Assembly (NCBI RefSeq): GCF_013155365.1
Contig: NZ_JABJRA010000001.1
Coordinates: forward strand, 434,001 to 498,000
Reading direction: 5' to 3'
DNA: 64,000 nt
DNA from: Nocardioides sp. zg-DK7169
Lineage (GTDB): Bacteria; Actinomycetota; Actinomycetes; Propionibacteriales; Nocardioidaceae
The position numbers and the translations under genes were made by a program. Positions 44,541-52,637 of the stretch are shown in pieces. Every line of letters starts with the position of its first letter. Position 1 is the first letter of the stretch. The notes beneath the pieces are model-generated. The model was given only the letters and a program-made list of their open reading frames with translations. It did not search any database and was not told where the DNA came from.

Positions 44541-44600
44541 CCACTCGGCGCGCCATTGGAGCCCACTCGGCGCGCCACAAGCGCCGACTCGGCGACACGC
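44541..44600 (+). repeat. A-type tandem repeat array, 22-bp period (3 units)
   Basis: Units begin at 44541, 44563 and 44585, exactly 22 bases apart. The first two read CCACTCGGCGCGCCA and the third CGACTCGGCGAC. It follows the C-block by 15 bases, in the sense orientation of the upstream gene. The third unit lies about 40 bases upstream of the desA promoter. Confidence 0.88.
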
Positions 44601-44627
44601 GGCGACACGCCCGGGGTGAGACAGGGC

Positions 44628-44656
44628 TTGCCATCCGGGCGGACGATGTTTATAAG
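44628..44656 (+). promoter_or_regulatory. Promoter of the siderophore operon
   Basis: TTGCCA (44628-44633) and TATAAG (44651-44656) are separated by exactly 17 bases, a good match to the vegetative sigma consensus. The iron box starts inside the -10, so repressor binding would block it. The expected transcription start is near 44663-44665. Confidence 0.75.
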
Positions 44657-44671
44657 GTAAGCCTTACCTAA
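44653..44671. promoter_or_regulatory. DtxR/IdeR-type iron box before desA
   Basis: TAAGGTAAGCCTTACCTAA matches the published IdeR/DmdR consensus TTAGGTTAGCCTAACCTAA at 16 of 19 positions. AGGTAAG and CTTACCT form a 7-1-7 inverted repeat. It overlaps the -10 element. Repression by iron-loaded DtxR/IdeR is the expected behaviour. Confidence 0.9.
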
Positions 44672-44696
44672 CTCCTTGCTCGGAAGGACCTCTCAG

Positions 44697-46169
44697 GTGA
44701 GCACCTGCCCCCTGCCCGAAAACCATCGGGACCTGTTCCACCCGGCCAACCTCGACGGGTACGTCGAGACCATGCACCGCGGCGTCGCCCAGCTCGGCGC
44801 GACGATGGCCGGCCTCACCGGCCCCTCCACCGGCACCTCCCCGGAGCACGCCGCCAAGCTCGTCACCGACGTCGACCTGGACCGCCCGCTCGGCGACGCC
44901 GGGGCGGCGCTGGGCGAGATGAGCCGGCTCTGGCTCGAGGACACCGTGTGGTTCCACGACCCCGGGTACGCCGCGCACCTCAACTGCCCCGTCGTCATCC
45001 CGGCGCTGCTGGCCGAGGTCTTCGTCTCGGGCGTCAACGCCTCGCTGGACACCTTCGACCAGTCCGTCGGCGCCACCTTCATGGAACGCCACCTCGTCGA
45101 CTGGACCGCCGGCCGGATCGGCTTCGGCGAGACCGCCGACGGCATCTTCACCAGCGGCGGCACCCAGTCGAACCTCCAGGGCCTGCTGCTCGCCCGCGAC
45201 CGCGCGCTCGCCGGCCGCGCCCGCGGCGAGCTCGCCCGGCTGCGGGTGGTCGCCTCGACCGACGGCCACTTCAGCGTGCAGAAGGCCGCCCGGCTGCTCG
45301 GGCTCGGCGACGAGGCGGTCATCACCGTGCCCGTCGACGAGCGGCACCGCATGGACGTGCCCACCCTCGCCCGCGCCCTCGCCGGGTGCGCCGCGCGGGG
45401 CGAGGTCGCGATGGCCGTCGTCGCCACCGCCGGCACGACCGACTTCGGCGCGATCGACCCGCTCCCCGCGGTGGCCGAGCTGTGCCACCTGCACGACACC
45501 TGGCTGCACGTCGACGCGGCGTACGGCGGGGGGCTGCTGGCCTCCACCCGCCGGCGCCACCTGCTCACCGGCATCGAGCGCGCCGACTCGGTGACCGTGG
45601 ACTTCCACAAGACCTGGTTCCAGCCGGTCTCCTCCAGCGCGCTGATCGTGCGCGAGGCCCACCACCTGGGCCACGTCACCTGGCACGCCGACTACCTGAA
45701 CCCGGAGGACCCCGACGGCACCGGCCACCCCAACCAGGTCGACAAGAGCCTGCAGACCACCCGCCGCTTCGACGCCCTCAAGCTCTGGATGACGCTGCGG
45801 GTGATGGGCCCCGACCGCATCGGCGACTACGTCGACACCGTCTGCGACCTCGCCCAGGAGGTGCACGCCCGGCTCGCGCACCGCGACGACATCGAGGTCG
45901 CCGCGCCGCCCGGGCTGTCCACGATCGTGTTCCGCTACCGCCCGGCCGGGCTCGAGGAGGACCGCGCCGACGAGCTGGTCCCCCGCATCCGCCAGGAGCT
46001 CTACGACAGCGGCCGCGCCATGGTCGCCGCCACCAAGGTCGATGGGCGCTGCTGGCTCAAGTTGACCCTGCTGAACCCGATGACCACCTGCGAGGACGTC
46101 CTGGCGATCATCGACCGGGTCGCCACCGCGGGCCGCGAGCTGGGTGTCGGCGCCGGGGCGGTGGCCTGA
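44697..46169 (+). CDS. desA: PLP-dependent lysine/diaminobutyrate-type decarboxylase (DesA-like)
   Basis: This 490-residue group II PLP decarboxylase should make cadaverine (or another diamine) for siderophore assembly. Signatures are TSGGTQSNLQGLLLARD, STDGHFSVQKAARLLG, ATAGTTDFGAIDPL, HVDAAYGGG and the PLP Lys in VDFHKTWFQP. The GTG start at 44697 has GGAAGGA 8 bases upstream. It opens a four-gene operon in the exact order desABCD of streptomycete desferrioxamine clusters. The lysine preference is inferred from that order, since the family also includes diaminobutyrate decarboxylases. Confidence 0.92.
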   Translation: MSTCPLPENHRDLFHPANLDGYVETMHRGVAQLGATMAGLTGPSTGTSPEHAAKLVTDVDLDRPLGDAGAALGEMSRLWLEDTVWFHDPGYAAHLNCPVVIPALLAEVFVSGVNASLDTFDQSVGATFMERHLVDWTAGRIGFGETADGIFTSGGTQSNLQGLLLARDRALAGRARGELARLRVVASTDGHFSVQKAARLLGLGDEAVITVPVDERHRMDVPTLARALAGCAARGEVAMAVVATAGTTDFGAIDPLPAVAELCHLHDTWLHVDAAYGGGLLASTRRRHLLTGIERADSVTVDFHKTWFQPVSSSALIVREAHHLGHVTWHADYLNPEDPDGTGHPNQVDKSLQTTRRFDALKLWMTLRVMGPDRIGDYVDTVCDLAQEVHARLAHRDDIEVAAPPGLSTIVFRYRPAGLEEDRADELVPRIRQELYDSGRAMVAATKVDGRCWLKLTLLNPMTTCEDVLAIIDRVATAGRELGVGAGAVA

Positions 46170-47512
46170 TGGGCACCCCGACCAACGCTCAGACCAGCGA
46201 GCGGGTCCACGACTTCGTCGCGATCGGCCTCGGCCCGTTCAACCTCGGCCTGGCCTGCCTCACCGACCCGGTGGAGGACCTCGACGGCGTCTTCCTCGAG
46301 GCCCGCGAGCGCCTCGAGTGGCACCCCGGGATGCTCCTGGACGACTCGACGCTCCAGGTGCCGTTCCTCGCCGACCTGGTGACGATGGCCGACCCGACCT
46401 CGCGGTGGAGCTTCCTCAACCACCTCAAGGAGACCGGGCGGCTCTACCCGTTCTACATCCGCGAGTCCTTCTACCCGCTGCGCCGCGAGTACGACGAGTA
46501 CTGCCGCTGGGCCGCCGAGCGGCTGCCCTCGGTGCGCTTCGGGTGCCCGGTCACCGCGGTCGAGCACGACGGGGAGGCCTACGTCGTGCGCGTCGCGGGC
46601 GGCTCCGCGGGCAGCACGGTCTTCCGCGGGCGCCGCCTCGTGCTCGGCGTCGGCACCCGTCCGCGGGTCCTCGACTGCGTGCGCGACGCCGGCGGGCCGG
46701 CGATCCACTCCGCCGACTACCTGGGCCACAAGGCCGAGCTCCAGCAGCGCCGCACGATCACGATCGTCGGCAGCGGCCAGAGCGCCGCGGAGGTCTACCT
46801 CGACCTGCTCGCCGAGAGCCCCGCGCACAGCTACGACCTGCTCTGGGTGACCCGCAGCCCGCGGTTCTTCCCGATGGAGTACACCAAGCTCACCCTCGAG
46901 ATGACCTCCCCGGAGTACACCCGCTATTTCCAGGGCCTGTCCGAGACCACCCGCGCCTCCCTGCTGCGCGAGCAGCGCGCGCTCTACAAGGGCATCAGCG
47001 GCGACACGATCAACGCCATCTCCGACCTGCACTACCGGCTGCGCGTCACCGGGGACGGCCCGCGCACCACGCTGGTGACCAGCACCGAGGTCACCGACGC
47101 GGCGTGGGACGGCACGACGTACTCCCTGGGGATGCAGCACCACGAGACCGGCGAGCGCTTCGGCGTCGAGACCGACGGCCTCGTGCTCGCCACGGGGTAC
47201 GCCGCGCAGGTGCCGGAGTTCCTCGAGCCGGTCCGCGACCGGATCGCCTGGGACGACCGGGGCCGCTTCCGGGTCTCCCCGACCTACAGCGCCGGCGTCG
47301 TCGACGGCGAGGTGTTCGTGCAGAACGCCGAGGAGCACAGCCACGGCTTCGTCGCGCCCGACCTCGGGATGGGCGCCTACCGCAACTCCGTGATCATCGC
47401 GAGGATGGCCGGGCGGGAGGTCTACCCGGTGGAGAAGCGGATCGCGGTGCAGACCTTCGGCGTCCCCGACCACCTGCGCACGCAAGCGCCGACCAGGGAG
47501 GTGTCCGCATGA
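46169..47512 (+). CDS. desB: Diamine/lysine N6-hydroxylase (DesB-like flavin monooxygenase)
   Basis: This 447-residue NADPH- and FAD-dependent monooxygenase adds a hydroxyl group to the amine that becomes the hydroxamate. It has an FAD-binding start FVAIGLGPFNLGLACL, LQVPFLADLVTMADP, an NADPH site IVGSGQSAAEVYLDL, and the late DGLVLATGYAAQVP. The TGATG junction with desA shares one base. Substrate choice (cadaverine rather than lysine or ornithine) follows from the neighbouring decarboxylase and is inferred. Confidence 0.93.
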   Translation: MGTPTNAQTSERVHDFVAIGLGPFNLGLACLTDPVEDLDGVFLEARERLEWHPGMLLDDSTLQVPFLADLVTMADPTSRWSFLNHLKETGRLYPFYIRESFYPLRREYDEYCRWAAERLPSVRFGCPVTAVEHDGEAYVVRVAGGSAGSTVFRGRRLVLGVGTRPRVLDCVRDAGGPAIHSADYLGHKAELQQRRTITIVGSGQSAAEVYLDLLAESPAHSYDLLWVTRSPRFFPMEYTKLTLEMTSPEYTRYFQGLSETTRASLLREQRALYKGISGDTINAISDLHYRLRVTGDGPRTTLVTSTEVTDAAWDGTTYSLGMQHHETGERFGVETDGLVLATGYAAQVPEFLEPVRDRIAWDDRGRFRVSPTYSAGVVDGEVFVQNAEEHSHGFVAPDLGMGAYRNSVIIARMAGREVYPVEKRIAVQTFGVPDHLRTQAPTREVSA

Positions 47513-48069
47513 GGGCGACACTCGAACCGCTGGACCTCGACCGCGACCTCGCGCTCGTGCACGCCTGGGTGACCCACCCGCGCTCGTCGTACTGGCAGAT
47601 GCTGGACGCCACCCGCGAGGAGGTGCACGCCGAGTACGCCGCGATCGCCGAGCAGCCGCACCACCACGCCTGGCTGGGGCGCGTCGACGGCGAGCCCGCC
47701 TTCCTGGCCGAGACCTACGACCCCGCGCGCTCCCCGCAGGCCGGGCTGGTGAGCCTGCCCGACCTGCGGCCCGGTGACCTCGGCATGCACGTGCTGGTCG
47801 CGCCGCCCGCCGGCGAGCCCGTGAGCGGGCTGACCCGCACCGTCTTCGCGGCCGTGATGGCGCACTGCTTCGCCGACCCAGCAGTGGCGCGGGTCGTGGT
47901 GGAGCCCGACGTGCGCAACCGCGCCATCGCCGCGCTCAACGCGGAGGCCGGGTTCGTGGTGCTGCGCGAGCTCGCCCTGCCCACCAAGACCGCCGCCCTG
48001 TCCGTCTGCACGCGCGAGGCGTTCGCCGCCTCGCCGCTGCACGACCGCGCCCCGGAGGTGCCCCGATGA
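47509..48069 (+). CDS. desC: GNAT-type N-hydroxydiamine acyltransferase (DesC-like)
   Basis: This 186-residue acyltransferase of the IucB/RhbD type acylates the hydroxylated diamine, usually with succinyl-CoA and sometimes acetyl-CoA. The start RATLEPLDLDRDLALVHAWV and the block SYWQMLDATREEVHAEYAAI are typical. VVVEPDVRNRAIAALNAEAG is the acyl-CoA-binding region. The ATG overlaps the desB stop and the stop overlaps the desD start, both by 4 bases. Which acyl group is used cannot be read from sequence. Confidence 0.9.
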   Translation: MRATLEPLDLDRDLALVHAWVTHPRSSYWQMLDATREEVHAEYAAIAEQPHHHAWLGRVDGEPAFLAETYDPARSPQAGLVSLPDLRPGDLGMHVLVAPPAGEPVSGLTRTVFAAVMAHCFADPAVARVVVEPDVRNRAIAALNAEAGFVVLRELALPTKTAALSVCTREAFAASPLHDRAPEVPR

Positions 48070-49883
48070 CGTCCCGCCCGCTCGACCCCGTCCCGACCGC
48101 CGACCACCTGTCCCCCGAGCACCTCGCCCGCGCCCAGCGCCACCTGGTCGCCAAGGCGGTCTCCGAGCTGTCCCACGAGCGGCTGCTCGCCCCGCGCCCG
48201 GATCGCGCCTCGGGTCCGGACGCCTGGGTGCTGGAGGCGCCCGACGGCGCCACGTCGTACCGCTTCCGGGCGCAGGTCCTGGCCCTGGAGCACTGGGCAC
48301 TCGAGGAGGGCTCGCTCGTGCGCACCGTCGACGGGCGCGAGGCGCCGCTGGACGTGCAGGCCTTCGTCGCCGAGCACGCCGAGGTGCTCGGGCTGCCGGC
48401 CGCGCTGCTCCCGACGTACCTCGAGGAGCTGGCCAGCACGCTGGCCGCCGCCTGCTGGAAGCTCGCCCACCCCGCTCCGAGCGCCGCGGAGCTGCTGGAC
48501 GCGGACTACCAGGAGATCGAGGCGGCGATGACCGAGGGCCACCCCGCGTTCCTCGCCAACAACGGGCGGATCGGGTTCGGCCTCGACGACTACGCCGCCT
48601 ACGCCCCCGAGACCGGCTCGGAGGTGCGGCTGGTGTGGGTCGCCGCGCGGCGCAGCATGACGCACCTCTCGCTCGGCGAGGGGCTCAGCGAGGAGGAGCT
48701 GTACGCCGCGGAGCTCGACGCGCCCGTGCGCGCGGGGTTCGAGGCGCGGTTGCGGGGGCTCGGCCTGGAGCCGGCGGACTACCTGCTCCTGCCGGTGCAC
48801 CCCTGGCAGTGGCGCAACCGCTTGGCGATCACCTTCGCGCCCGATCTGGCCCGGCGCGACCTGGTGCTGCTCGGCGAGGGGCCGGACGGCTACCGCGCCC
48901 AGCAGTCGATCCGCACGTTCTTCAACACCAGCCGCCCCGAGCGCAGCTATGTGAAGACCGCGCTGGCGATCCAGAACATGGGGTTCCTGCGCGGGCTGTC
49001 CCCGGCCTACATGGGGCCCACGCCGGCGATCAACGACTGGGTCGACGCGCTGGTGCGCAGCGACCCGACGCTGGTCGAGTGCGGCTTCTCGGTGCTGCGC
49101 GAGCGGGCCGCGATCGGCTACACCGGCGACGTCTTCCACGCCCTGCCCGAGCCGTCGCCGCAGCGGCGGATGATCGCGGCGCTGTGGCGCGAGAGCCCGC
49201 TGCCGCGGGTGCGACCCGGCGAGCGGCTGGCCTCGATGGCCTCGCTGCTGCACCGTGACCGCGACGGGCGCGCGCTGGTGGCCGAGCTGGTCGCCGCCGC
49301 GCCGGTGACCGCGCGGGAGTGGGTGCGCTCCTACCTGCGCGCCTACGTGCGCCCGGTCGCGCACTGCCTGCTCGCCCACGAGCTGGCGTTCATGCCGCAC
49401 GGGGAGAACCTCGTGCTGGTGCTGCGCGACCACGTGCCGGTGCGCGCGGTGATGAAGGACATCGGCGAGGAGGTCGCGGTGCTCGACGACCGGCCGCTGC
49501 CGCCCGAGGTGGAGCGGATCCGGGCCCGGGTGCCGCGCGACCTGCGCTCGCTGTCGCTGCACACCGACGTCTTCGACGGCTTCCTGCGCCACCTGGCCGC
49601 GATCCTGCACGCCGACGGGGTGCTCGACCAGGAGGAGTTCTGGGCCGAGGTGCGTGCCTGCCTCACCGAGCACGCCGCCGACCACCCCGGGCTCGCCGCG
49701 CAGTCCGCGTCGTACGGCCTGCTGCGCGAGGAGTTCCAGCACAGCTGCCTCAACCGTCTCCAGCTGCGCAACACCCTGGAGATGGTTGACATCAGCGACC
49801 AGGCCGAGTCGCTGATGTACGCCGGCACGCTGCGCAACCCGGCGGCCGAGGCGCGGGATCTGCTTGTCACGCGGGGTTGTTGA
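48066..49883 (+). CDS. desD: NRPS-independent siderophore synthetase (DesD-like, IucA/IucC family)
   Basis: This 605-residue enzyme joins and cyclises N-hydroxy-N-succinyl-cadaverine units with ATP. IucA/IucC landmarks are GHPAFLANNGRIGFGLDDY, VHPWQWRNRLAITFAP, STRTFFNTS-type QQSIRTFFNTSRPERSYVKT, and the C-terminal FhuF-like domain with HGENLVLVLRDHVPVRAVMK. The last residues (VTRGC) and the stop lie within a repeat block also found at 44466. The natural end of the protein may thus have been replaced by the repeat. It is the last gene of the operon. Confidence 0.94.
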   Translation: MTSRPLDPVPTADHLSPEHLARAQRHLVAKAVSELSHERLLAPRPDRASGPDAWVLEAPDGATSYRFRAQVLALEHWALEEGSLVRTVDGREAPLDVQAFVAEHAEVLGLPAALLPTYLEELASTLAAACWKLAHPAPSAAELLDADYQEIEAAMTEGHPAFLANNGRIGFGLDDYAAYAPETGSEVRLVWVAARRSMTHLSLGEGLSEEELYAAELDAPVRAGFEARLRGLGLEPADYLLLPVHPWQWRNRLAITFAPDLARRDLVLLGEGPDGYRAQQSIRTFFNTSRPERSYVKTALAIQNMGFLRGLSPAYMGPTPAINDWVDALVRSDPTLVECGFSVLRERAAIGYTGDVFHALPEPSPQRRMIAALWRESPLPRVRPGERLASMASLLHRDRDGRALVAELVAAAPVTAREWVRSYLRAYVRPVAHCLLAHELAFMPHGENLVLVLRDHVPVRAVMKDIGEEVAVLDDRPLPPEVERIRARVPRDLRSLSLHTDVFDGFLRHLAAILHADGVLDQEEFWAEVRACLTEHAADHPGLAAQSASYGLLREEFQHSCLNRLQLRNTLEMVDISDQAESLMYAGTLRNPAAEARDLLVTRGC

Positions 49884-49928
49884 CGCTGAACACGCGGCGT
49901 ACGACGGGGGAAGCGACCACAGCACCGC
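49869..49928 (+). repeat. C-block of the composite repeat element (copy 2), overlapping the desD stop
   Basis: This 60-base block matches 44466-44525 at 50 of 60 positions, gap-free. It begins 12 bases before the desD stop codon, and the TGA at 49881-49883 lies inside its GTTGTTGACGCTG segment. In the other copy the gene has already stopped with TAA at the block's first base. Confidence 0.85.
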
Positions 49929-49944
49929 ACCAGCTGCGCCACCA

Positions 49945-50030
49945 GCGCCGACTCGGCGCGCCATTCGGGCCGACTCGAGGCGCCATTCGGGCCGACTCGG
50001 CGCACCACACGGGCCGACTCGGCGAGGGAC
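49945..50030 (+). repeat. A-type tandem repeat array, 22-bp period (4 units)
   Basis: The core CGACTCG starts at 49949, 49971, 49993 and 50015, exactly 22 bases apart. Linkers read GCGCCATTCGG or GCACCACACGG. It is the longest A array in the window. It ends 8 bases before the chosen start of the phosphoesterase gene, so it also forms that gene's upstream region. Confidence 0.9.
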
Positions 50031-50037
50031 TGAGAGG

Positions 50038-50643
50038 GTGGCGGGTGTGGGAGAGCAGGGGCGGCGGTGGCCGGGGCACTCGGTGCTGCAGGTGCCGGTG
50101 CCGGCGCTGGAGCGGTTCGTGCGGGCGCGGACCCGCCACCACGACCCGGCGTACCTCTCCCCCGACCCGGCCCACGTCCACGCGCACGTCACCGTCCTCG
50201 GCCCGTTCCTGCCCGAGGTCGGTGACGGCGTGGGCGACGACGTGCGCGCCCGGGTCGGGGCGGTGGCGGCCGCGGTGGCGCCGTTCGACTTCCGGCTCGC
50301 GCGGCTGGCGACCTTCCCCAACGGGATCATCCACCTGGTGCCCGAGCCCGACACGGGGTTCCGCGAGCTGACCGCCCGGCTGGTCGAGGCGTTCCCGCAG
50401 TGCGCGCCGTACGACGGGGCGTTCGGCAGCCTCGAGGCCCTCCAGCCCCACCTCACCCTCGACCTGCGCGTCAGCGAGCCGGGCGAGGTGGTCACCGAGG
50501 AGTCGACCCGCGCCCTGTTGGACACCCTGCTCGACGAGCCGCTGCCGCTGGAGTGCCGCGCCGACCGGGTGGACCTCGCGTGGTACGAGCAGGACCGCTG
50601 CGGCACCCTCGCGTCCTGGCGGCTCGGCGCCCCTCTCGACTAG
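50038..50643 (+). CDS. 2'-5' RNA ligase-like 2H phosphoesterase
   Basis: This 201-residue protein has the two HxTx motifs of the 2H superfamily: HAHVTVLGPF (about residue 50) and HLTLDLRV (about residue 135). Members hydrolyse 2',3'-cyclic phosphates or ligate RNA. GTG 50038 has GAGGGA 8 bases upstream; the frame is open to 49864, but those codons lie in the repeat array. The stop codon shares a CTAG tetramer with the stop of the convergent TetR gene. The substrate is unknown. Confidence 0.85.
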   Translation: MAGVGEQGRRWPGHSVLQVPVPALERFVRARTRHHDPAYLSPDPAHVHAHVTVLGPFLPEVGDGVGDDVRARVGAVAAAVAPFDFRLARLATFPNGIIHLVPEPDTGFRELTARLVEAFPQCAPYDGAFGSLEALQPHLTLDLRVSEPGEVVTEESTRALLDTLLDEPLPLECRADRVDLAWYEQDRCGTLASWRLGAPLD

Positions 50644-51209
50644 CGGCTCCGCGCCTCCTGCGGCACCCGCGCCCGGATCCCGTCCACCACGATCGCCAGG
50701 CCGAGCGGGAAGTCCGAGGCGCTGCGCGGCTCGTCGGCGATCGCGCCGGCGCTGCCGGCCTGGAGGTGGGTCTGCTCGTCGAGGGTGTGGCCGAGCACGA
50801 AATGCAGCAGCGTGTCCGCGGCGGTGGCCGCGAGCGCCGGCGGGAGCCCGGCATCGGCGAGCACCCCGACCAGCGCGTCGTACGGCGCGCTCGCCCCGAG
50901 CCCGAAGGCGCGCACGGTGGCGACCAGCTCGGCGCCGTCGCGGTAGGCCAGCAGCGCCTCGCGCAGCCCGGTGCACACGGCCGTCACCTGCGCGTCCCAC
51001 GCCCCCGGCGCGACCGGACGCGCGCCCCGCGCGAGCACCTCGTCGGCGACCGCGGCCAGCAGCGTCTGCTTGTTGGCGAAGTGGTGGTAGAGCGCGCTGG
51101 GGCGTACGCCGAGCTCGGTGCCGAGGCGGCGCATGGTGAGGTCGGACAGGCCGAAGCGGTCCAGCACGTCCAGCGCCCGCTCGACCACGTCCTCGCGGTG
51201 GTTGCGCAC
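50640..51209 (-). CDS. bioQ: TetR-family repressor of biotin uptake (BioQ-like)
   Basis: This 189-residue regulator has a TetR helix-turn-helix (VVERALDVLDRFGLSDLTMR, then RPSALYHHFANKQTLLAAVA) and a TetR_C-type ligand domain. It diverges from bioYMN, as BioQ does in mycobacteria and corynebacteria. The shared region holds two copies of the TGAAC-N3-GTTCA palindrome described for BioQ. The GTG start is at 51209. Orthology is inferred from position, family and operator. The effector is not evident from sequence. Confidence 0.85.
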   Translation of the reverse strand: MRNHREDVVERALDVLDRFGLSDLTMRRLGTELGVRPSALYHHFANKQTLLAAVADEVLARGARPVAPGAWDAQVTAVCTGLREALLAYRDGAELVATVRAFGLGASAPYDALVGVLADAGLPPALAATAADTLLHFVLGHTLDEQTHLQAGSAGAIADEPRSASDFPLGLAIVVDGIRARVPQEARSR

Positions 51210-51254
51210 CCGCCCTCCTCGCCTCGCCGGCCGGCCCCGCCGTCGGGACCCTCG

Positions 51255-51284
51255 TTGACCCGGCTGGTCCCCTCACCCTAACCT
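51255..51284 (+). promoter_or_regulatory. bioY promoter
   Basis: TTGACC (51255-51260) and TAACCT (51279-51284) are 18 bases apart. The first operator begins at the last base of the -10, so repressor would cover the transcription start. The leader to bioY would be about 40 bases. Confidence 0.6.
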
Positions 51285-51311
51285 GAACGCCGTTCACCTG
51301 ACCACCGTTCA
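51284..51311. promoter_or_regulatory. Two BioQ-type operators
   Basis: TGAAC-GCC-GTTCA at 51284-51296 is a perfect palindrome. TGACC-ACC-GTTCA at 51299-51311 differs from it by one base in the left arm. The palindromes start 15 bases apart. Both fit the 13-bp box reported for BioQ. They lie between bioQ and bioY. Confidence 0.85.
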
Positions 51312-51333
51312 GGTTTCGCCCGGAAGAGGTCCC

Positions 51334-51954
51334 ATGAGCAGCACCGTCACCCGTCGCCTCACCCCCGCCGACCTGGCGCTGGTCGCCGCCTTCGCCGCCC
51401 TGATCGCGGTGTGCGCGCTCCTGCCCGCCCTGAAGGTCGGCGCCGGCCTGGTGCCGATCACGCTGCAGACCTTCGCGGTGCTGCTCACCGGCGCGCTGCT
51501 CGGGCCGTGGCGCGGCTTCCTCTCGGTCTGCCTCTACGTCGCCGTCGGCGCGGCCGGGATGCCGGTCTTCTCCGGGGGCGCCGCGGGGCTGGCCGTGCTC
51601 CAGGGCCCGACCGCGGGCTACCTGGTCGGCTTCCCGTTCGCGGCCGCGCTGTGCGGCCTGCTGGTCGGGCGGCTGCTCCCGCGGCGCGCCACCCGGGTCG
51701 GCGTCCCGCTCGTCCTCGTGGCCGGCCTGACCAGCAGCGCGCTGTTCATCCACACCTTCGGCATGGCCGGACTGGTCTGGCGCGCCGACATGACCTGGTC
51801 GCAGGCCTGGAACGTCGACAAGGTCTTCTGGATCGGCGACGTCATCAAGAACGTCTGCATGGCCGTGGTCGCCACCGCCGTGCACCGCGCCTTCCCCGAC
51901 CTGCTCCCTCGCCGCCCGCGCCGCGCCGGCCGCCCCGCCCCGGCGACCGCGTGA
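51334..51954 (+). CDS. bioY: Biotin ECF transporter S component BioY
   Basis: BioY is the membrane protein that binds biotin. The 206 residues have about six membrane helices. Family signatures are VPITLQTFAVLLTGALLGPWRG, YVAVGAAGMPVFSGG and GPTAGYLVGFPFAA. The ATG start has AGAGG upstream, and the stop overlaps the bioM GTG by 4 bases. Uptake is expected to be shut down when biotin is plentiful, through the BioQ-type sites upstream. Confidence 0.95.
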   Translation: MSSTVTRRLTPADLALVAAFAALIAVCALLPALKVGAGLVPITLQTFAVLLTGALLGPWRGFLSVCLYVAVGAAGMPVFSGGAAGLAVLQGPTAGYLVGFPFAAALCGLLVGRLLPRRATRVGVPLVLVAGLTSSALFIHTFGMAGLVWRADMTWSQAWNVDKVFWIGDVIKNVCMAVVATAVHRAFPDLLPRRPRRAGRPAPATA

Positions 51955-52637
51955 GCATCGGGCTCGACCGCGTCGGCGTCACCGTCCCGGGCCCCGACGG
52001 GCCGCTGACCATCCTCGAGGAGACGACCCTCGACCTGACCGAGCGGCGGATCGCGCTGATCGGCCCCAACGGCTCGGGCAAGTCGACCCTCGCGCGGCTG
52101 GTCAACGGCCTGGTCGAGGCGTCCACGGGACAGGTCACCGTGGACGGCCTCGACGTGGCCACCCAGGGCCGTGAGGTACGCCGCCGCGTCGGGTTCGTCT
52201 TCACCGACCCGGCCGCGCAGCTGGTCATGCCGACCGCGGTCGAGGACGTCGCGCTCTCGCTGCGCCGCGCCCACCGCAACCGCGCCGAGCGGCAGCGCGC
52301 CGCGCTCGCGGTCCTCGAGGCGCACGGGCTCGCCGACCTGGCCGACCGCAGCGTGCACGCGCTCTCCGGGGGCCAGCGCCAGCTGCTCGCGCTGGCCGGA
52401 GTGCTCGCCACCGGACCCTCCGTGCTGGTCGCCGACGAGCCCACGACCCTGCTGGACCTGCGCAACTCCCGCCGCGTCGCCGACCTGCTCTTCGGCCTGG
52501 AGCAGCAGCTGGTGCTGGTCACCCACGACCTCGACCTCGCGTCCCGCTGCGAGCGGGCGCTGGTCGTCGACGGCGGCCGGGTCGTGCACGACGGCACCGG
52601 TGCGGACGCGGTCGCGCACTACCGGGCGACCGCGTGA
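51951..52637 (+). CDS. bioM: Energy-coupling factor ATPase BioM
   Basis: This 228-residue ABC ATPase powers the biotin ECF importer. Motifs are LIGPNGSGKSTLARLVNG (Walker A), HALSGGQRQLLALAGVLA (signature), VLVADEPTTLLDL (Walker B) and VTHDLDL (switch His). The GTG start overlaps the bioY stop, and its own stop overlaps bioN (GTGA). The compact size is normal for BioM. Confidence 0.93.
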   Translation: MSIGLDRVGVTVPGPDGPLTILEETTLDLTERRIALIGPNGSGKSTLARLVNGLVEASTGQVTVDGLDVATQGREVRRRVGFVFTDPAAQLVMPTAVEDVALSLRRAHRNRAERQRAALAVLEAHGLADLADRSVHALSGGQRQLLALAGVLATGPSVLVADEPTTLLDLRNSRRVADLLFGLEQQLVLVTHDLDLASRCERALVVDGGRVVHDGTGADAVAHYRATA

